From the NCBI GenBank assembly GCA_029975965.1, contig JARKOV010000038.1, positions 1 through 43,230 of the forward strand: a stretch of DNA of 43,230 nt, in the 5' to 3' direction. A program made the position numbers and the translations under genes. Shown here one piece after another: positions 42,429 through 43,230 of this stretch. Positions within the stretch are counted from its first letter, which is position 1. Each line of letters starts with the position of its first letter. Under the pieces are notes generated by a model. It searched no databases. It was not told where the DNA came from and saw only the letters and a program-made list of their open reading frames with translations. Origin of the DNA: Anaerolinea sp. (GTDB lineage Bacteria; Chloroflexota; Anaerolineae; Anaerolineales; Anaerolineaceae).

Positions 42429-43230
42429 GAGGCTCCTCTTTTTATCCAGCGGCTCGCAGCCAGGAACAGCCCGCCGAGAACCAGAGGCGGAAGAACAACG
42501 AGCGCATGAAGGAGAACGGCAAACGCCACCCGATCTTGCTCGGCAATGCCAAAGGGCACCAACCCAAGCATGGCAAAAAAATAAAACGGTCCGACGTTTC
42601 CAGGCATTAAGGCTGGAACAGTGCCGACCATCGCGAGCGCCAGCACCAATCCGCCGGCGCGAAGATCGACGGGCAGACCGAGGGCATGCAAAACAGCCAG
42701 GTTGGTCGACAACATGGCGACCCAAGCCACGGCTGTCACCAGCAACAGAGGCACGATCACACGCAGGTCGGCCAACCTTGCCGGGCCGGACATCCAGCGA
42801 TCCATCCGCGCCAGCCAGGGCTTGAGACGATCCGGTTCATTACTTGCGCGCATTTCAATACGGCCTCGCAACCAACGCCAAATCGGTGGCCCCACCCACA
42901 GGCTGCCGACCAGCAGACCGGTGGCTGCAACGCATAACGGCAGCATCCAGTTCCGGCTCCGTTCGATCAGATCCACCGGCAACAGCGGTCCCAGCCACAA
43001 CAAGAGCCCAAGCAACCCGATCAAGTCGAGATATTTTTCGAGCGCCACGGATAGCGTGGTCAGGATAACGTCCTGCTGATCGTCCAGAGAAAGCCAACCG
43101 ATCCGCGCCACATCGCCGCCCCTGAAAGGTAAAACAATGTTCGCGGCCTGTCCCACCAGGAATGCCCCACCCAGACGGAGCCATGAGCGAGGCTGGACGC
43201 CCAGCCCGCTCAACAGGAGCCGCCACCGGC
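42425..43230 (-). CDS. PF03706-like (AglD/UPF0104) multi-helix membrane protein, N-terminus outside window
   Basis: The minus-strand frame is open to the window edge with no stop upstream, so the start lies beyond 43230. At least 268 codons are visible, with about six hydrophobic segments. FLVGQAANIVLPFRGGDVARIGWL matches the lysylphosphatidylglycerol synthase TM domain (PF03706), whose relatives (AglD, UPF0104) are integral membrane proteins near glycosyltransferases. The later GNVGPFYFFAMLGLVPFG segment is typical. Role in lipid-linked glycan movement or lipid modification is inferred from context. The stop overlaps the start of the GT2 fusion gene by 4 bp. Confidence 0.85.
   Translation of the reverse strand, partial: RWRLLLSGLGVQPRSWLRLGGAFLVGQAANIVLPFRGGDVARIGWLSLDDQQDVILTTLSVALEKYLDLIGLLGLLLWLGPLLPVDLIERSRNWMLPLCVAATGLLVGSLWVGPPIWRWLRGRIEMRASNEPDRLKPWLARMDRWMSGPARLADLRVIVPLLLVTAVAWVAMLSTNLAVLHALGLPVDLRAGGLVLALAMVGTVPALMPGNVGPFYFFAMLGLVPFGIAEQDRVAFAVLLHALVVLPPLVLGGLFLAASRWIKRGAS

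Noticed and set aside
42429..42725. N-terminal extension of the GT2 fusion
   Set aside because: It is an out-of-frame copy of the PF03706 gene with Cys/Arg-rich content; ATGA overlap at 42425-42428 marks the real start.
1..43230. tRNA, rRNA, IS element or prophage genes
   Set aside because: No cloverleaf-like or CCA-flanked sequence, rRNA core motif, transposase DDE pattern or terminal inverted repeat was noticed on reading either strand.

Overview
This window most likely comes from a Chloroflexota bacterium of the Anaerolineae type. That is an inference from gene content, not from a marker gene: GC-rich codon use, secreted proteins with Thr/Pro-rich linkers, a multi-gene System I (Ccm) cytochrome c maturation cluster of unusual make-up, TadE/TadG-like surface proteins, two LLM-class flavin oxidoreductases and a DUF4012 protein next to glycan genes. 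I found no rRNA, tRNA, CRISPR array, transposase or phage gene, so this looks like ordinary chromosome.

Layout. Positions 1-9242 hold metabolic and housekeeping genes: an edge-truncated GH38 alpha-mannosidase, a small lipoprotein, two paralogous LLM-type flavin oxidoreductases around an aldo/keto reductase and an MFS transporter, a PolX (polymerase X + PHP) whose third polymerase carboxylate appears to be Gln, and an S51 peptidase. Positions 9305-21958 hold a cell-surface block: a PP2C-like/transmembrane/beta-propeller protein diverging from a TadE, TadG-VWA, TadE-PA14x2-(Thr-Pro)n operon, followed by a degenerate CPBP membrane protein and a 1072-aa FG-GAP/VCBS secreted protein. Positions 22054-26122 hold a membrane histidine kinase overlapping its OmpR-type regulator, then a FemAB/GNAT-like acyltransferase.

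Positions 26267-36305 hold a ccm cluster read on the minus strand in the order ccmE, ccmF, (opposite-strand M28 peptidase), ccmH, ccmG, a CcmI-like zinc-ribbon protein, a two-heme lipoprotein cytochrome, ccmA, ccmB, ccmC and a 50-aa ccmD. CcmE has a CxxxY rather than HxxxY heme motif, yet a CcmH is present and carries an extra Cys pair. Positions 36442-43230 look like a glycan/exopolysaccharide locus: DUF4012 followed by a NusG paralogue, then a divergent Thr/Pro-rich membrane protein and a secreted clan-A glycoside hydrolase, then a fusion of a GT2 glycosyltransferase with a polyprenyl-phosphate sugar-phosphate transferase, coupled to a PF03706-type membrane protein that leaves the window.

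Regulatory signals read by eye include several extended -10 promoters (TGnTAnnnT), some exactly 6 nt before an ATG (possible leaderless mRNAs), two palindromic operator candidates (ccmE leader; the 39.0-kb divergent region), and GC-rich hairpins with 9-10-nt loops and little or no U-tract at gene ends. All functional calls rest on motif reading; no database search was possible.
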